A stretch of 64,000 nt of DNA from Nitrososphaeraceae archaeon (GCA_025930495.1 JAICOU010000002.1:1-64000), one strand, 5' to 3'. Positions 40,063 to 49,918 are shown, numbered from the stretch's first letter. The notes: generated from the letters alone by a model not told the origin. Translations and numbers: made by a program.

Positions 40063-41403
40063 ATGACAAAATTTCAAGATTTAGGATTAAAAGAAGAGAT
40101 ACTGAAAGGAATTCGTGAAATGGGATTTGACGAAGCATTTCCTATTCAAGAAGCAGTAATTCCAGTACTACTTAGCGGAAGAGATGTTGTAGGACAGGCA
40201 CATACTGGTTCTGGTAAAACAGCAGCATTTGCTTTATCTATGCTACAACAAATACAACCAAAAAAAGGCATACAGGGTTTGATCATGGCCCCAACAAGAG
40301 AGCTTGCAATGCAAATTTCTGGAGAGATAAAGAAATTTGGCAAGTATACAGGAATTAGAGTAGCAACAGTATACGGAGGTCAGGGAATGGGCTTACAGCT
40401 AGATGCGTTAGATAGAGGTGTAGAGATAGTAGTTGCAACACCTGGAAGATTAATTGATCATCTCAAACGTGGTTCAATAGAACTTGGGGATATTACCCAC
40501 ATTGTGTTAGATGAGGCAGATACAATGCTAGACATGGGATTTATTGACGATATTCAGTTTATTTTAGATCTTGCACCAGAAGACAGAGTCATGTCATTGT
40601 TTTCAGCAACAATGCCAACTACAATACTCAGACTTTCTGAAGATTACTTGAAAAATCCAAAACAGTTTCTGCTGGATGCAGATGATCTTAGTGGAGAGGG
40701 AATAGATCAGGCATTTCTTGTAATTAAAGACAGAGACAAAATGAAGTATCTTATTGATTTTATAAAACCAGTGAAAGGACAAATCATAGTTTTCTGTTCT
40801 ACAAAATACAGAACTCGAGATGTCGCTAAATTTCTCCATCAAGAAAAATTTGATGCAGTAGCAATCGAAGGAGACATGTCACAAAGTAGACGAGAGCAAT
40901 CAATGTCAAAATTCAGAAGTGGTAAAGTGGATATTCTTGTTGCAACAGATGTTGCTTCTAGAGGAATTGATGTTCCAAGAGTAGAATTGGTAGTAAATTA
41001 TGATGTGCCAAATCAAGAGATGGTTTATTTTCATAGAATTGGAAGAACAGCAAGAGCAGGTGCAAAGGGGAGAGCAATTACACTAGTATCATATTCATCT
41101 GTTGGGGATTGGAATTTAGTTAAGCGTCAAATCAAAGTGGAATTGACAGACTTGAATAAAGAGATGGGAATAGAAATTTCAATTCCTGATCCTCTAAAAA
41201 GACAAGTTCCATCTAGAAGATATGGTGGTGGAAGCTCATCAAGATCTGGAGGATATTCTAGAGGTCGCTCTGGTGGATATGGAAGATCCGGTGGATATGG
41301 AGGATCAAGTAGAGGAGATGCAAGAGACGATAGAAGTGGTGGAAGAAAAAAATACGGAGACCGTGGCGGCAGAAATAGCTATGGTGGACGTAGCAGATGG
41401 TAA
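40063..41403 (+). CDS. DEAD-box ATP-dependent RNA helicase with Gly/Arg-rich tail
   Basis: A 446-residue helicase. Motifs in order: Q motif (FDEAFPIQEAVIP), Walker A AHTGSGKT, PTRELAMQ, TPGRLIDH, DEAD in VLDEADTMLDMGF, SAT in FSATMP, and HRIGRTARAG in the second domain. The last 65 residues are an RGG/GGY tail (YGGGSSSRSGGYSRGRSGG and so on), typical of RNA-binding low-complexity tails of cold-shock helicases. The 65-residue alternate frame overlapping the tail is a shadow. It likely remodels RNA during translation or ribosome assembly. Confidence 0.95.
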   Translation: MTKFQDLGLKEEILKGIREMGFDEAFPIQEAVIPVLLSGRDVVGQAHTGSGKTAAFALSMLQQIQPKKGIQGLIMAPTRELAMQISGEIKKFGKYTGIRVATVYGGQGMGLQLDALDRGVEIVVATPGRLIDHLKRGSIELGDITHIVLDEADTMLDMGFIDDIQFILDLAPEDRVMSLFSATMPTTILRLSEDYLKNPKQFLLDADDLSGEGIDQAFLVIKDRDKMKYLIDFIKPVKGQIIVFCSTKYRTRDVAKFLHQEKFDAVAIEGDMSQSRREQSMSKFRSGKVDILVATDVASRGIDVPRVELVVNYDVPNQEMVYFHRIGRTARAGAKGRAITLVSYSSVGDWNLVKRQIKVELTDLNKEMGIEISIPDPLKRQVPSRRYGGGSSSRSGGYSRGRSGGYGRSGGYGGSSRGDARDDRSGGRKKYGDRGGRNSYGGRSRW

Positions 41404-41455
41404 TAGATGTAAAACTTAAAGACAAGTATCAGAACAAGTATTCTAAGAAAAAATA

Positions 41456-41689
41456 ATGCATAACGGATTTATTTTATTAAATTGTGATCTTGGCTCAGAA
41501 GAGTACATCATAGAAGAATTAAGACAAACGCCTAATGTCAAAAACGCATATCTTACATTTGGTGCATATGATGTAATTGTAGAGATAAATGCAAAAGATC
41601 AGCAAGAATTTGATAAAGCAGTGGCGGGAATTAGAAAATTATCAAGAGTAGAAAGCACAATGACACTAAGTGTCATAAACTCCGAATAA
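41456..41689 (+). CDS. Stand-alone Lrp/AsnC ligand-binding (RAM) domain, 77 residues
   Basis: A single alpha-beta RAM domain: FILLNCDLGSEEYIIEEL, YLTFGAYDVIVEINAKD and VESTMTLSVIN are the typical strand-helix-strand-strand pattern. The DNA-binding half of Lrp is absent. Such SL-RAM proteins bind amino acids and may pair with full-length regulators. A paralogue lies at 54981-55208. It is located 52 bases after the helicase on the same strand, but with an AT-rich region before it. Confidence 0.88.
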   Translation: MHNGFILLNCDLGSEEYIIEELRQTPNVKNAYLTFGAYDVIVEINAKDQQEFDKAVAGIRKLSRVESTMTLSVINSE

Positions 41690-41714
41690 TTGAAAATCAA
41701 TACAGCAGCAATAT

Positions 41715-42515
41715 TTATGAAATTTTAAACAATTCTTTTGCATTTTTGTACATGAAATTGTCTATAAACTCCTGTTTGATTTTCAGCTTTGCGACAAAGT
41801 TAAGATATGAATCCATCGAACTAATTGGCCAATCGGTTCCATAAAGTAAGTATTTTGGCTCACCTGCATAATTAATTAGCTCAGCAACTTTTTCTTTAAT
41901 CATTTTTTCAAAAAAGTGATCAAAGCTGCCTATAACTAAACCGGAAATATCTGCATAGACATTTTTATTTTTATAAATCACTTCCTGAGCATCCTGAATC
42001 CATGGATTTCCTAAATGACACATTATCATTTTTAGTTCAGGATTATCTACTGCAACATCATCAAGGTTTAGTGGACGTGCATAACGAAGTTTTCCTTTTG
42101 GACTATAAGTATCTCCAGTGTGAAACATTGCAGGGATGCCAAATTCTACACAAGTGTCATAGATTTTTTGATATCTTGCATCATATGGATAATAATGCTC
42201 ATAGCCTGAATAGATTTTAAGACCTTTGACTAGACCATCTTTAATCCATTTTCGGTAATTTTGAAAATCCTCATCAGTATGATTATCAATTGAAAATCCT
42301 GCAATTACACCAAGATTATCATATTCTTTGATTGCATCGATGATCTGTTTTGCAGAAGGTCTATCAGAATTTGTTTTGTATGAGGATAAAATTAGGGCAT
42401 AATCTACATTATTACTTGCCATCTCTTTTTGAAGTTCATGAATTCTAGCATCCAAAGAAGGAATGTGCTGTATTAGCTCGTATTGATTAACATGAACGTG
42501 GCAGTCAACAATCAT
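41715..42515 (-). CDS. Amidohydrolase-family protein (TIM-barrel hydrolase/decarboxylase)
   Basis: A 266-residue enzyme with the N-terminal metal motif CHVHVNQ (H-x-H), later AMFHTGDTYS, ICHLGNPWIQDA and the C-terminal LYGTDWPI with the conserved Asp, the layout of amidohydrolase_2 decarboxylases/hydrolases. Substrate unknown. ATG at 42515 overlaps the acetyltransferase stop by four bases (ATGA), so the longer frame upstream to 42542 is discarded. Confidence 0.87.
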   Translation of the reverse strand: MIVDCHVHVNQYELIQHIPSLDARIHELQKEMASNNVDYALILSSYKTNSDRPSAKQIIDAIKEYDNLGVIAGFSIDNHTDEDFQNYRKWIKDGLVKGLKIYSGYEHYYPYDARYQKIYDTCVEFGIPAMFHTGDTYSPKGKLRYARPLNLDDVAVDNPELKMIMCHLGNPWIQDAQEVIYKNKNVYADISGLVIGSFDHFFEKMIKEKVAELINYAGEPKYLLYGTDWPISSMDSYLNFVAKLKIKQEFIDNFMYKNAKELFKIS

Positions 42516-43162
42516 TTTGCAGTATAGTTCGGATTTATCCATTCAATAAAAGTGGCATGGTTTAGGGAACGTGAATCATTCATGTAATTGTCAAGTATTT
42601 TTATAAATTTGAAACCGTTTCTTAGTTGAAATTCTAATACAGGTTCTTTGATCTCATGCTTTTTTACTTTTTGAACATATTCTAAAGGAGTAAATTCTTT
42701 TGCGAATTCACAATAGTTGAACAATCTTGCACCGGCAATTATTCGTCTTAAATTGAGTTTTATTGCAAGTATTTTTCGGGCATCATATAGTTTGGTTGCA
42801 ACTCCCAATCTTCGATTATCTGGATGTGTTGAGACATCTGCACCATACAAAGAATCACCTTTTGGGTCATGACCTTTAAAGTGACTGTCACCACAAACTT
42901 CTTTCCAAGAGTGTTCTTTGTATTCAGGATCAAATCTTACAATTAAACTGCTGCACGAGCCAACAATTTTGCCATTATAATCTGCAACAAACTGACCTTC
43001 TGGGAATATCTTAAGATGTGCCTCCAATTGGTCAGGTTTCCAGTAAACACCCTCTGCTGCCATATGTGGAAATGCAGCCTTCTGCAATTCAACTATTTTA
43101 GGAATATCATCTTTTGTCATATTTCTGATGATTACTCTACTATGGCGAGTCTGATTTGACAT
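42512..43162 (-). CDS. GNAT-family acetyltransferase
   Basis: A 216-residue protein with the CoA-binding motif VSTHPDNRRLGVATKLYDAR (R/Q-x-x-G-x-A type) and a preceding FVADYNGKIVGSCSSLIV strand pair. The C-terminal extension with many aromatic residues (residues 150-216) may cover the substrate site. It is cotranscribed with the amidohydrolase gene, suggesting acetylation and hydrolysis of related small molecules. Confidence 0.9.
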   Translation of the reverse strand: MSNQTRHSRVIIRNMTKDDIPKIVELQKAAFPHMAAEGVYWKPDQLEAHLKIFPEGQFVADYNGKIVGSCSSLIVRFDPEYKEHSWKEVCGDSHFKGHDPKGDSLYGADVSTHPDNRRLGVATKLYDARKILAIKLNLRRIIAGARLFNYCEFAKEFTPLEYVQKVKKHEIKEPVLEFQLRNGFKFIKILDNYMNDSRSLNHATFIEWINPNYTAK

Positions 43163-43226
43163 GTACCACTTAAAGAGAGGCTAAGACTATTTAATGAATC
43201 GAAATTATATTGCAGATTCAGAGTCA

Positions 43227-43508
43227 TCAATCTTGGATTTTTTCTCTGTGAAAAAATCTAATTTTAATTAAATAAATTGCGCTAAGAACGATTTCAACAA
43301 GCATTACTACAATCATAAATGCCGCAATTTGTGTGATAAATGATGGTATCTCAGATAATCTTTTGAGAACGTCAACAAGCGAATAAAATTGAGAATTGAA
43401 AAGAAAAATAGCAAGCGATGCCAATGGAAGTAATTTTGCAATGTCTCGTGAAAGATCTTCTCTGTAATATGCCGAAATTCTAATTGCAATAATCAGAGCT
43501 AGAAACAA
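43227..43508 (-). CDS. Small membrane protein downstream of antiporter, 93 residues
   Basis: Two or three transmembrane helices (LFLALIIAIRISAYY, LLPLASLAIFLFNSQFYSLVD, ITQIAAFMIVVMLVEIVLSAIYLI) and a basic tail. The start is TTG at 43508, immediately after the antiporter stop, so it is cotranscribed and may be an accessory subunit. No family recognised. Confidence 0.65.
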   Translation of the reverse strand: MFLALIIAIRISAYYREDLSRDIAKLLPLASLAIFLFNSQFYSLVDVLKRLSEIPSFITQIAAFMIVVMLVEIVLSAIYLIKIRFFHREKIQD

Positions 43509-45113
43509 TTAAGATTGTTTTGTTTCAGTTAGTAGATTCATTATACTGTGTGTTGTTACAATTCCAACTAGACGGTCGTCTTTAGGATCAACAACAGGAA
43601 TAATATCAAAATGATGTGAATTCATTTTTTGAATTACAGAGTAAAGATATTCATCAGGAGATACGGTATGAAATTTTTTAAACATTACATCGTTAATTGT
43701 TAGTGCATCAAAAGTTTTTTTATTGAATTTGTCAATTTCTCGTTTTGAGACAAGTCCTACAAGTTTGTCATTAGAATCAATTACCAGAAACGGTTTTTTG
43801 TTAACATTATTTTGTTCTAGAAATGCCTTAATTGTCAGCAAAGGGGTTGTTTTTGGAAAATCAGTAACAATTACTGCAATTGCAGGTACGTCAGATACTA
43901 CCTTTCTAAAATAAATTGGCATTAATCCAAGCTCTAGTGTACCTACTTTCACATGAATTATTTTCTTTAACTTACGTTGAAGTTCAACGCTAGATATCAC
44001 CATAGTCAAAAGAGTACCAAATACCAGAAGCGAAAACAAGTCATCCTCCAAGATATGGGCCTGCAACAAAGATAACATCAGTGCTAAATCGACTGCACCT
44101 TTTGCCATTACACCATATGCCACAGTTGTAGCAGGACGCATCTTTGCAATACGAACAGCAATGTAAGAGCTGACAAATTTGACACCAATGATTATTCCAA
44201 TAAACACAGCAATAACCCACAAGTCTAGATTTAGAAAACCAAAACTAAAGTGAAGACCTATGCCTGCAAAAAATATTGGAATAAAAATTCCATGCCCTAT
44301 TACACCAATATTTTTTGAAATATCAGAATATTCGTCTTTAGCCATTCTAGATACAGCAATTCCCAAAAGAAGTGCACCTATTGCCCCATGAATTCCACTA
44401 ACCTCAGCAAAATATGCTACAAGCAAAATAATTCCAATTACAATACCAAAATAAATTTGCTGACCGGGAAGATGTTTTTTCAACATACGGAAAAATCGAG
44501 GCAAAACAATAACTGAAAGCAAACCGGCAACTGCAAAAAATATGATCATCTTTGCAAACAACCAGAAAAATTCTGAAATCATTGGTGTGTCACTTGAATT
44601 TACTTGAATCAGCACGCTAGTGACAATGATTGCAATAAATTCTACAATTGCAGTAACTGTGAAGATCTCAAGACCTATTGCAGACTTTAGTTTGCCAAGA
44701 TCACTGAGTATCTTTGCAGTGACACCAAGACTAGATGCGGCAATTACACTTCCAATAGCAAAAGATTGTGTAAAATTCATGTCCAGTGACAATCCAAAAA
44801 AGCCTGCAACAAAAAATGGAATCAAAAAGGCTACGGCAGAACCGGCAAATATTCTACCTTTCATCACGCTAAATATTCCAGCCAAATCAATCTCTTCAAG
44901 ACCTATTAAGAAGAATAAGAAAAACACCCCAATCGAGGTAAAAAGCTCAATTGCATCAACGGGTTCAACAATAGCTAAAAGCGCAGGACCCACTATAATC
45001 CCGGCAAGGACATTTCCTATTATCGTAGGCTGATTAATTCTATGCATGAGTTCGCCAAACAATTTGGCAGCAATTATTAGCACTGCAAGATACAAAATTG
45101 CTTCAAAGACCAA
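43509..45113 (-). CDS. Monovalent cation:proton antiporter with C-terminal CBS pair
   Basis: A 534-residue CPA2-type antiporter: about twelve membrane helices from EAILYLAVLIIAAKLFGELM onward, with the family pattern INQPTIIGNVLAGIIVGPALL, GLEEIDLAGIF and ISGIHGAIGALLLG. Residues about 410-530 form two CBS domains (ALTINDVMFKKFHTVSPDEY and GIVTTHSIMNLL). The CBS pair should gate Na+/H+ or K+/H+ exchange by adenine nucleotides, a role in pH or salt control. Start is TTG at 45113. Confidence 0.88.
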   Translation of the reverse strand: MVFEAILYLAVLIIAAKLFGELMHRINQPTIIGNVLAGIIVGPALLAIVEPVDAIELFTSIGVFFLFFLIGLEEIDLAGIFSVMKGRIFAGSAVAFLIPFFVAGFFGLSLDMNFTQSFAIGSVIAASSLGVTAKILSDLGKLKSAIGLEIFTVTAIVEFIAIIVTSVLIQVNSSDTPMISEFFWLFAKMIIFFAVAGLLSVIVLPRFFRMLKKHLPGQQIYFGIVIGIILLVAYFAEVSGIHGAIGALLLGIAVSRMAKDEYSDISKNIGVIGHGIFIPIFFAGIGLHFSFGFLNLDLWVIAVFIGIIIGVKFVSSYIAVRIAKMRPATTVAYGVMAKGAVDLALMLSLLQAHILEDDLFSLLVFGTLLTMVISSVELQRKLKKIIHVKVGTLELGLMPIYFRKVVSDVPAIAVIVTDFPKTTPLLTIKAFLEQNNVNKKPFLVIDSNDKLVGLVSKREIDKFNKKTFDALTINDVMFKKFHTVSPDEYLYSVIQKMNSHHFDIIPVVDPKDDRLVGIVTTHSIMNLLTETKQS

Positions 45114-45218
45114 GGTACAATATTCAAGTTGGTTCTTTTCATATCCTTTTCGGAAAAAATCACACTTGTGTGCAGAACAGAATAATTGTTATAGGAGATA
45201 ATTCAGATTTATTTTAAA

Positions 45219-45506
45219 ATGGAAAAAATAGACTACGAGGGAACGGTTTGGGCAATTAATCACAATAATCCAGAGCCACTAGTTGAACATACTCTGCACG
45301 TATTGGAAAAGTATGGAGTAAAAAAAGAAGACATTCAATTAACAGATGCTCCAGAGAATGTCAAAGTAGGTGCAATTGTAGTTGAGATTTGGCCTTACCA
45401 TCTAGATGTTGCAAGAGTAAGAACTATTCGCAATGAATCATTTATCAGCGGTACTGTTATGACAATTGAGTTAAAGTTAGATGCAGAAGGTAACTATACA
45501 GATTAG
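45219..45506 (+). CDS. Hypothetical protein, 95 residues
   Basis: A compact alpha-beta protein (EGTVWAINHNNPEPLVEHTL; VGAIVVEIWPYHLDVARVRT; GTVMTIELKLDAEG) with two helices and three or four strands. No cysteines. Family not recognised. It precedes a membrane-anchored coiled-coil gene by two bases and so is probably cotranscribed with it. Confidence 0.72.
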   Translation: MEKIDYEGTVWAINHNNPEPLVEHTLHVLEKYGVKKEDIQLTDAPENVKVGAIVVEIWPYHLDVARVRTIRNESFISGTVMTIELKLDAEGNYTD

Positions 45507-45508
45507 TT

Positions 45509-46000
45509 TTGAAAAAATCAAAGAAACAAAATATCATTATTGTCGCCATTGCAGTTATCATCATAGGAGCAATAGCAGGTTACAATTATTCAGTGGAACA
45601 AACTAAACAAAAAGGACTCAAGTTTGGAAACGAACTTCAGCAAATTCAAGAAGAGGTCAAGCAGTTACAAACAGAATTTAATTCAAAAATCACGCAGTGG
45701 GAAGAAGGGGATTTGAGTCAGCAGGAATTATCAGAATATTCAAAAAATCATGTTGAAAAAATGCAAAATGTGGTTTTAAAATATGATGATTTAACCCCAC
45801 CAAAACAATTTGCTTCATCAGTGGAATTATTCAAGCTTTCAACACAGACACAGTTAGACAGTGACAAGGAATTCATAGAATGGGTAAAAACAAGTGATGA
45901 TTCTCACAATATTAGATCAGATTCATTGTTACAAGAATCGTTTGAGTATGAGATGATGGCTTTGGGAGAATTCAATGCAGCAAAATCAGGATTAAGATAG
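45509..46000 (+). CDS. Membrane-anchored coiled-coil protein, 163 residues
   Basis: One N-terminal transmembrane helix (NIIIVAIAVIIIGAIAGYNY) followed by a long helix with heptads (FGNELQQIQEEVKQLQTEFN) and a second helical part (VEKMQNVVLKYDDLTPP). The soluble part is likely outside. Start is TTG just two bases after the previous stop, so translation is coupled. Function unknown; four-helix-type envelope proteins have this look. Confidence 0.7.
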   Translation: MKKSKKQNIIIVAIAVIIIGAIAGYNYSVEQTKQKGLKFGNELQQIQEEVKQLQTEFNSKITQWEEGDLSQQELSEYSKNHVEKMQNVVLKYDDLTPPKQFASSVELFKLSTQTQLDSDKEFIEWVKTSDDSHNIRSDSLLQESFEYEMMALGEFNAAKSGLR

Positions 46001-46013
46001 ATAAAAGACAGAA

Positions 46014-46469
46014 TTATAACAAATTTAATTTCTGCAATAAATCCAATATGGGTGAAAGTTCTTTTAGAATTTCTGTTTTATCTAAAGAAGTAGGTTCTGA
46101 AAATTTAATTGGGAATGTAATTGTAAGCATGTCGTGATCAGTGTGAGATATTCTAATAGAGTGAACAGTGTTGTTGGTTTTTGCGATGAAATCCTTCCAT
46201 TTTTTTAGGTGTTCTCCAACACGATTTACGTGATTCTCTAATTCATCAATATCAATATCTAAATCAGAATCAAATAATCCAAACTTAACAAGAGGGATCA
46301 TGACAAGTCCGCCCGAAATTTTATCATGATTTTTTAGCATTTGAAGAATAATTTCTGCCGAGTTTTCTTTTGGAAATATATCACCATAATCAGGATCAAA
46401 GTATCCAGCTACGAGTTTATTAGAATCAAATATTCGAAAATATTCATCATCTAGATCTAATTTCCACAA
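46014..46469 (-). CDS. Hypothetical acidic protein, 151 residues
   Basis: Acidic soluble protein with a TTG start (MWKLDLDDEYFRIFDS). Segments KLVAGYFDPDYGDIFPKENSA and LDIDIDELENHVNRVGEHLKKW suggest a helical core; the C-terminus TLDKTEILKELSPILDLLQKL-like region is helical. Family not recognised. It lies tail-to-tail with the coiled-coil gene. Confidence 0.62.
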   Translation of the reverse strand: MWKLDLDDEYFRIFDSNKLVAGYFDPDYGDIFPKENSAEIILQMLKNHDKISGGLVMIPLVKFGLFDSDLDIDIDELENHVNRVGEHLKKWKDFIAKTNNTVHSIRISHTDHDMLTITFPIKFSEPTSLDKTEILKELSPILDLLQKLNLL

Positions 46470-46540
46470 TAACTAGGCAACATAGGATAAATAAATAAAC
46501 AATTTACCATAGTTAAATAAACAAGGACGCAAAGAAAAAC

Positions 46541-46828
46541 ATGGCAATATCCAAAGAGAACAAAGATTTCATCGATAGTTTGATTGATTACTATATCAAT
46601 GAATCAGAGTCATACAGACAAATTGCAGAAAACTTTGCTCCAGAAGTAGAATCAATTCCGGACACAGCATTTGGAATTATTACAGGATGTGTATATTCTG
46701 GATTTTTACAGGCTTATCAAAACCAACAACAAATCCCAGGATTGGAAGATATTAGAGAATTCAATCAAATTCTAAAGGACCGTGCACCGTTAATCAAAAA
46801 GGCGATTCTTGAACCCATCAAACAATAA
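46541..46828 (+). CDS. Hypothetical helical protein, 95 residues
   Basis: Mostly helical (NKDFIDSLIDYYINESESYR; FGIITGCVYSGFLQAYQNQQ), one Cys, no motif recognised. It has AT-rich promoter sequence before the ATG. It stands alone between convergent and divergent neighbours. Confidence 0.65.
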   Translation: MAISKENKDFIDSLIDYYINESESYRQIAENFAPEVESIPDTAFGIITGCVYSGFLQAYQNQQQIPGLEDIREFNQILKDRAPLIKKAILEPIKQ

Positions 46829-46918
46829 AGATGATTAAAATTATCTAAAACAAAAATTATTAGTCAATGTTTTACAAAAATAGCTAGAGTTTAATTTGAT
46901 TTTATTGTATCAAAAAAC

Positions 46919-47011
46919 ATGAAGATAGACGGAAGTAAAGTCATCTTTGGTTTAGGAGTAGCATCTGCTGTGGCGATGGCAGTAATAGCACTCTATTTTT
47001 CAATACGTTGA
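46919..47011 (+). CDS. Short membrane peptide, 30 residues
   Basis: A frame from ATG 46919 to TGA with GSKVIFGLGVASAVAMAVIA in its middle, which is one transmembrane helix, short charged ends and a final Arg. Small single-helix peptides like this often belong to respiratory or transport complexes, but nothing here ties it to one. Preceded by AT-rich sequence. Confidence 0.5.
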   Translation: MKIDGSKVIFGLGVASAVAMAVIALYFSIR

Positions 47012-47037
47012 TAAATCAACAGGTGCAATAAACAGCA

Positions 47038-47358
47038 TTGTCAGCTACAGATGAATTCAAAATTACACAAATAGTAGACAATGGCCAAATAGTGCAATTA
47101 ACATTAATTGAAAATGTATCAACTGAGCCAATATCACAAAAACAGATGATTATTGAAAATGTTTCAAAAAGACTAGATGCTGAAACTAAAGAACAGGTCA
47201 TGCCATTATTAGAGGCAATTTTACAAGCTCAGCCAACAGTTAACATCAAAAGCTATCAACAGACCCAAATTACAATTACAATGCCAAGATCAAGATATGA
47301 AAATATGGGCAGACCACAAGTTGGAAATGTTATTGGAATAAACCTAAAAAAACTCTAA
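47038..47358 (+). CDS. Hypothetical protein, 106 residues
   Basis: Alpha-beta protein with a TTG start; strands [20 protein letters not shown] and [19 protein letters not shown], helices [18 protein letters not shown]. No cysteines, no membrane helix. Its end overlaps the convergent thioredoxin-domain gene by four bases. Family not recognised. Confidence 0.65.
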   Translation: MSATDEFKITQIVDNGQIVQLTLIENVSTEPISQKQMIIENVSKRLDAETKEQVMPLLEAILQAQPTVNIKSYQQTQITITMPRSRYENMGRPQVGNVIGINLKKL

Positions 47359-49382
47359 AGATGAGAATCTATTTCAGCAATAGAGCTTAAAGGTAATGAA
47401 CAGGTAAAATCTTTACAAACAAAAACAGAAGTCTTGTCACTAAAAACTTTACCGGCAAAAAATGGAAATTTTGCAAGATTTTCTAATTGAGTTTTATTGT
47501 TTATTGTCACCAAAATTGATTCAGGCAAGAATTTACCAGAAAGAAACTTGCAAATTTCAGAATTTTCAGAATTAATAATTGTAATTTCAGTGGGCTTTTG
47601 CAAGTAAGTGTAAATTGTATTTAGTAAATAACCAAATCCAAAGGGATTTTCTGCTGCAATTTGTGCCTGAGATTCCATAATTTGAGTTGCGATTTTTAGG
47701 AATTTTTCTTCTTGGGTTAGATGGAATAGTCTAAGCATCACAAGACACGAAACAGAATTGCCAGATGGTAACGATAAATCATAATTGCTCTTTGGTCGTA
47801 TGATTAATTTTTCATGATCATCCGATGTCATAAAAAAGCTGCTATTTTCAGAATCCCAAAAGTGGTCAACTAGATAATGCCCTAATTTTAAAGACAAGTC
47901 TAGATATTTTGGTTCAGGTTCAATCTCAAATACGTCAAGCAACGCATTTGCAAAATAAGAATAATCTTCCAGATACCCATTTATTTTTGCGGTATTATTT
48001 TTGTATGTTCGTAGTAATTTGTCACCAGAGAGAAGATTTTTTTCAATAAAAGATACGCAGTTTTTTGCAGCATCCAAGTATTTGGTTTCGCTAGTTACAT
48101 GATACCCTTTAGCAAATGCTGTGATCATCAAAGAGTTCCAAGATGTGAGAATTTTATCATCTAGTCCAGGTGCAATTCTTTTGGAGCGAACATTTAATAA
48201 TTTTTCAGAACATCTTGCAAGAATTTCACGAATTTTATCTTCAGATATGCCAAAATGAAATGCTACTGCAGAGATGTTGATGTTATTGCACAAAATACTA
48301 TTACCTTCCCAATTTCCGCCATCAGTCACATCATAGTATAGACAAAATAGATCAGTGTCATCTCCAAGAATCTTTTTGATTTCACTTTTCTTCCACACAT
48401 AGAATTTTCCTTCAACACCTTCTGAATCAGCATCATATGCAGAAAAAAATCCGCCTCTACTTGATGTCATTTCTCGTAAGACATAACCTAGTGTTTTATG
48501 AAGAATTTCAAGATAGAAAGGATCTTTTGTAATTTGAAATGCTTCAGCATAATTTACAGGAATCAAGGCATTATCATAAAGCATCTTTTCAAAATGAGGT
48601 ACTAGCCACCTAGCATCTGTAGAATATCTATGAAAACCACCACCAATTTGGTCAAATATGCCGCCTTTAGCCATTTTATTTAGGGTTTTAAGCGCAAATT
48701 CATTAAATTTTGAAAGCCCAGTAAGCTTTGCATACCGAAACAAAAATGACATATTGGCAGCATTTGGAAATTTTGGCGCAGAACCAAATCCGCCATATGA
48801 AGAATCACCAAGTTGAAATAAATTCATAGCTGCCTCATCTAAAATAATTCGTTCTAGTTTTGATGGAACTTTTACTGTCTCTGTTTTTTGTAATGCCACA
48901 AGAAAATTATCAGCGGCTTTTTCAATGTCTTTTGGTTTTTCTTTCCAAGCTTGCGCTAATTGCCTAGAGATACTTCCAAACCCAGGGCGACCATAAGAAT
49001 CCAAAACCGGAAAATAAGTTCCAACATAGAACGGTTTTTGATCAGGAGTTAGAAAAATACTAAGAGGCCATCCACCCTGTCCTGTTGCTATTTGGCAAAC
49101 TTTTTGATAAATATCGTCAAGATCAGGTCTTTCTTCCCTGTCTACTTTGATATTTACAAAATTCTCATTTATGAATTTGGCAACTTCTTCATTTTCAAAT
49201 GATTCGTGTGCCATCACATGACACCAGTGACAAGCGCTATACCCTACACTAAGAAAGATGGGTTTGTTTTCATCTTTTGCTTTTTTTAGAGACTCATCAT
49301 TCCAAGCATACCAGTTAACAGGATTATGTGCATGTTGAAGTAAATACGGGCTAGTTTCATTTATCAGATTATTTTCTGCCAC
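47355..49382 (-). CDS. Thioredoxin-domain protein of the DUF255/YyaL (spermatogenesis-associated 20) family
   Basis: A 675-residue protein. The N-terminal thioredoxin-like domain holds C51-x2-C54 in [17 protein letters not shown], the typical start of this family. The rest (residues about 190-600) is an (alpha/alpha)6 barrel as in cellobiose epimerase-like folds, with [16 protein letters not shown] and [20 protein letters not shown]. Exact reaction is unknown; it may be a redox-linked sugar enzyme. ATG at 49382 begins [20 protein letters not shown], the family's usual start. Confidence 0.93.
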   Translation of the reverse strand: MAENNLINETSPYLLQHAHNPVNWYAWNDESLKKAKDENKPIFLSVGYSACHWCHVMAHESFENEEVAKFINENFVNIKVDREERPDLDDIYQKVCQIATGQGGWPLSIFLTPDQKPFYVGTYFPVLDSYGRPGFGSISRQLAQAWKEKPKDIEKAADNFLVALQKTETVKVPSKLERIILDEAAMNLFQLGDSSYGGFGSAPKFPNAANMSFLFRYAKLTGLSKFNEFALKTLNKMAKGGIFDQIGGGFHRYSTDARWLVPHFEKMLYDNALIPVNYAEAFQITKDPFYLEILHKTLGYVLREMTSSRGGFFSAYDADSEGVEGKFYVWKKSEIKKILGDDTDLFCLYYDVTDGGNWEGNSILCNNINISAVAFHFGISEDKIREILARCSEKLLNVRSKRIAPGLDDKILTSWNSLMITAFAKGYHVTSETKYLDAAKNCVSFIEKNLLSGDKLLRTYKNNTAKINGYLEDYSYFANALLDVFEIEPEPKYLDLSLKLGHYLVDHFWDSENSSFFMTSDDHEKLIIRPKSNYDLSLPSGNSVSCLVMLRLFHLTQEEKFLKIATQIMESQAQIAAENPFGFGYLLNTIYTYLQKPTEITIINSENSEICKFLSGKFLPESILVTINNKTQLENLAKFPFFAGKVFSDKTSVFVCKDFTCSLPLSSIAEIDSHL

Positions 49383-49426
49383 AATGAATCACATCTGTAT
49401 TGGTATTTGTACCTAATTGGCATAAT

Positions 49427-49663
49427 TTAGTAAAAGATTCCTTTACCTTCTTCTAACTCATAAATTCGGACATTGATTTTTGCTAATAGTTTGACTTTTG
49501 ATTTATGGGCTTTTTTGTCATGACTGTAATCTTTTTTCTCTACTAATTCTTGCATTCGCTTTAATTGTTCTAGCGAAAGTTTTTTGAATTCACTTTTTGA
49601 GCTTGAAACACGTTGAAGCAGAGTTATTCGTTCACGATCCTCAGCAGAGATATCTTTAGACAT
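49427..49663 (-). CDS. Small basic hypothetical protein, 78 residues
   Basis: Charged helical protein with ERITLLQRVSSSKSEFKKLS and KKDYSHDKKAHKSKVKLLAK, no Cys. Its basic nature suggests RNA or ribosome binding, but the family is not recognised. It precedes the DUF255 gene on the same strand with a 44-base gap. Confidence 0.6.
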   Translation of the reverse strand: MSKDISAEDRERITLLQRVSSSKSEFKKLSLEQLKRMQELVEKKDYSHDKKAHKSKVKLLAKINVRIYELEEGKGIFY

Positions 49664-49918
49664 GTATTGCTATGAAATTAGGATCTTTATTTTTCTAATG
49701 AATACTAGCAAATCTTAGACTTTTTCTTGTAACCACCAATCATATCTAAAATAGGCATGTCTGACATCCGAGACTGAAACCAGAGAATTTGTGGCCAGTC
49801 TCAAAAGGGATTGGAGAAAAGTTGCCAAATCTACTTTAAGGGTGTTTGATTTAGGCTCAATTTCTCATGGGGTTAATGGGACATACTAATTTTAATAGGA
49901 TAATAGAGATTTCCAATT
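49664..49918. other. 255-base gap with a weak short ORF
   Basis: A plus-strand open run of about 43 codons (GTG start at 49791, ending TAA 49889, coding MASLKRDWRKVAKSTLRVFD...) is more GC-rich than the flanks and could be a gene remnant. It has no ATG, no TATA-like box nearby, and no motif. Nothing else is seen. Confidence 0.4.

Noticed and set aside
41222-41419. Alternate-frame ORF overlapping the helicase tail (Glu/Asp/Val-rich)
   Set aside because: It exists only because the Gly/Arg codons of the helicase tail read openly in another frame; no own start signals.
49791-49889. GTG-started 32-codon ORF with basic N-terminus
   Set aside because: No ATG, no TATA-like box and no motif; recorded only as a possible remnant in the gap.
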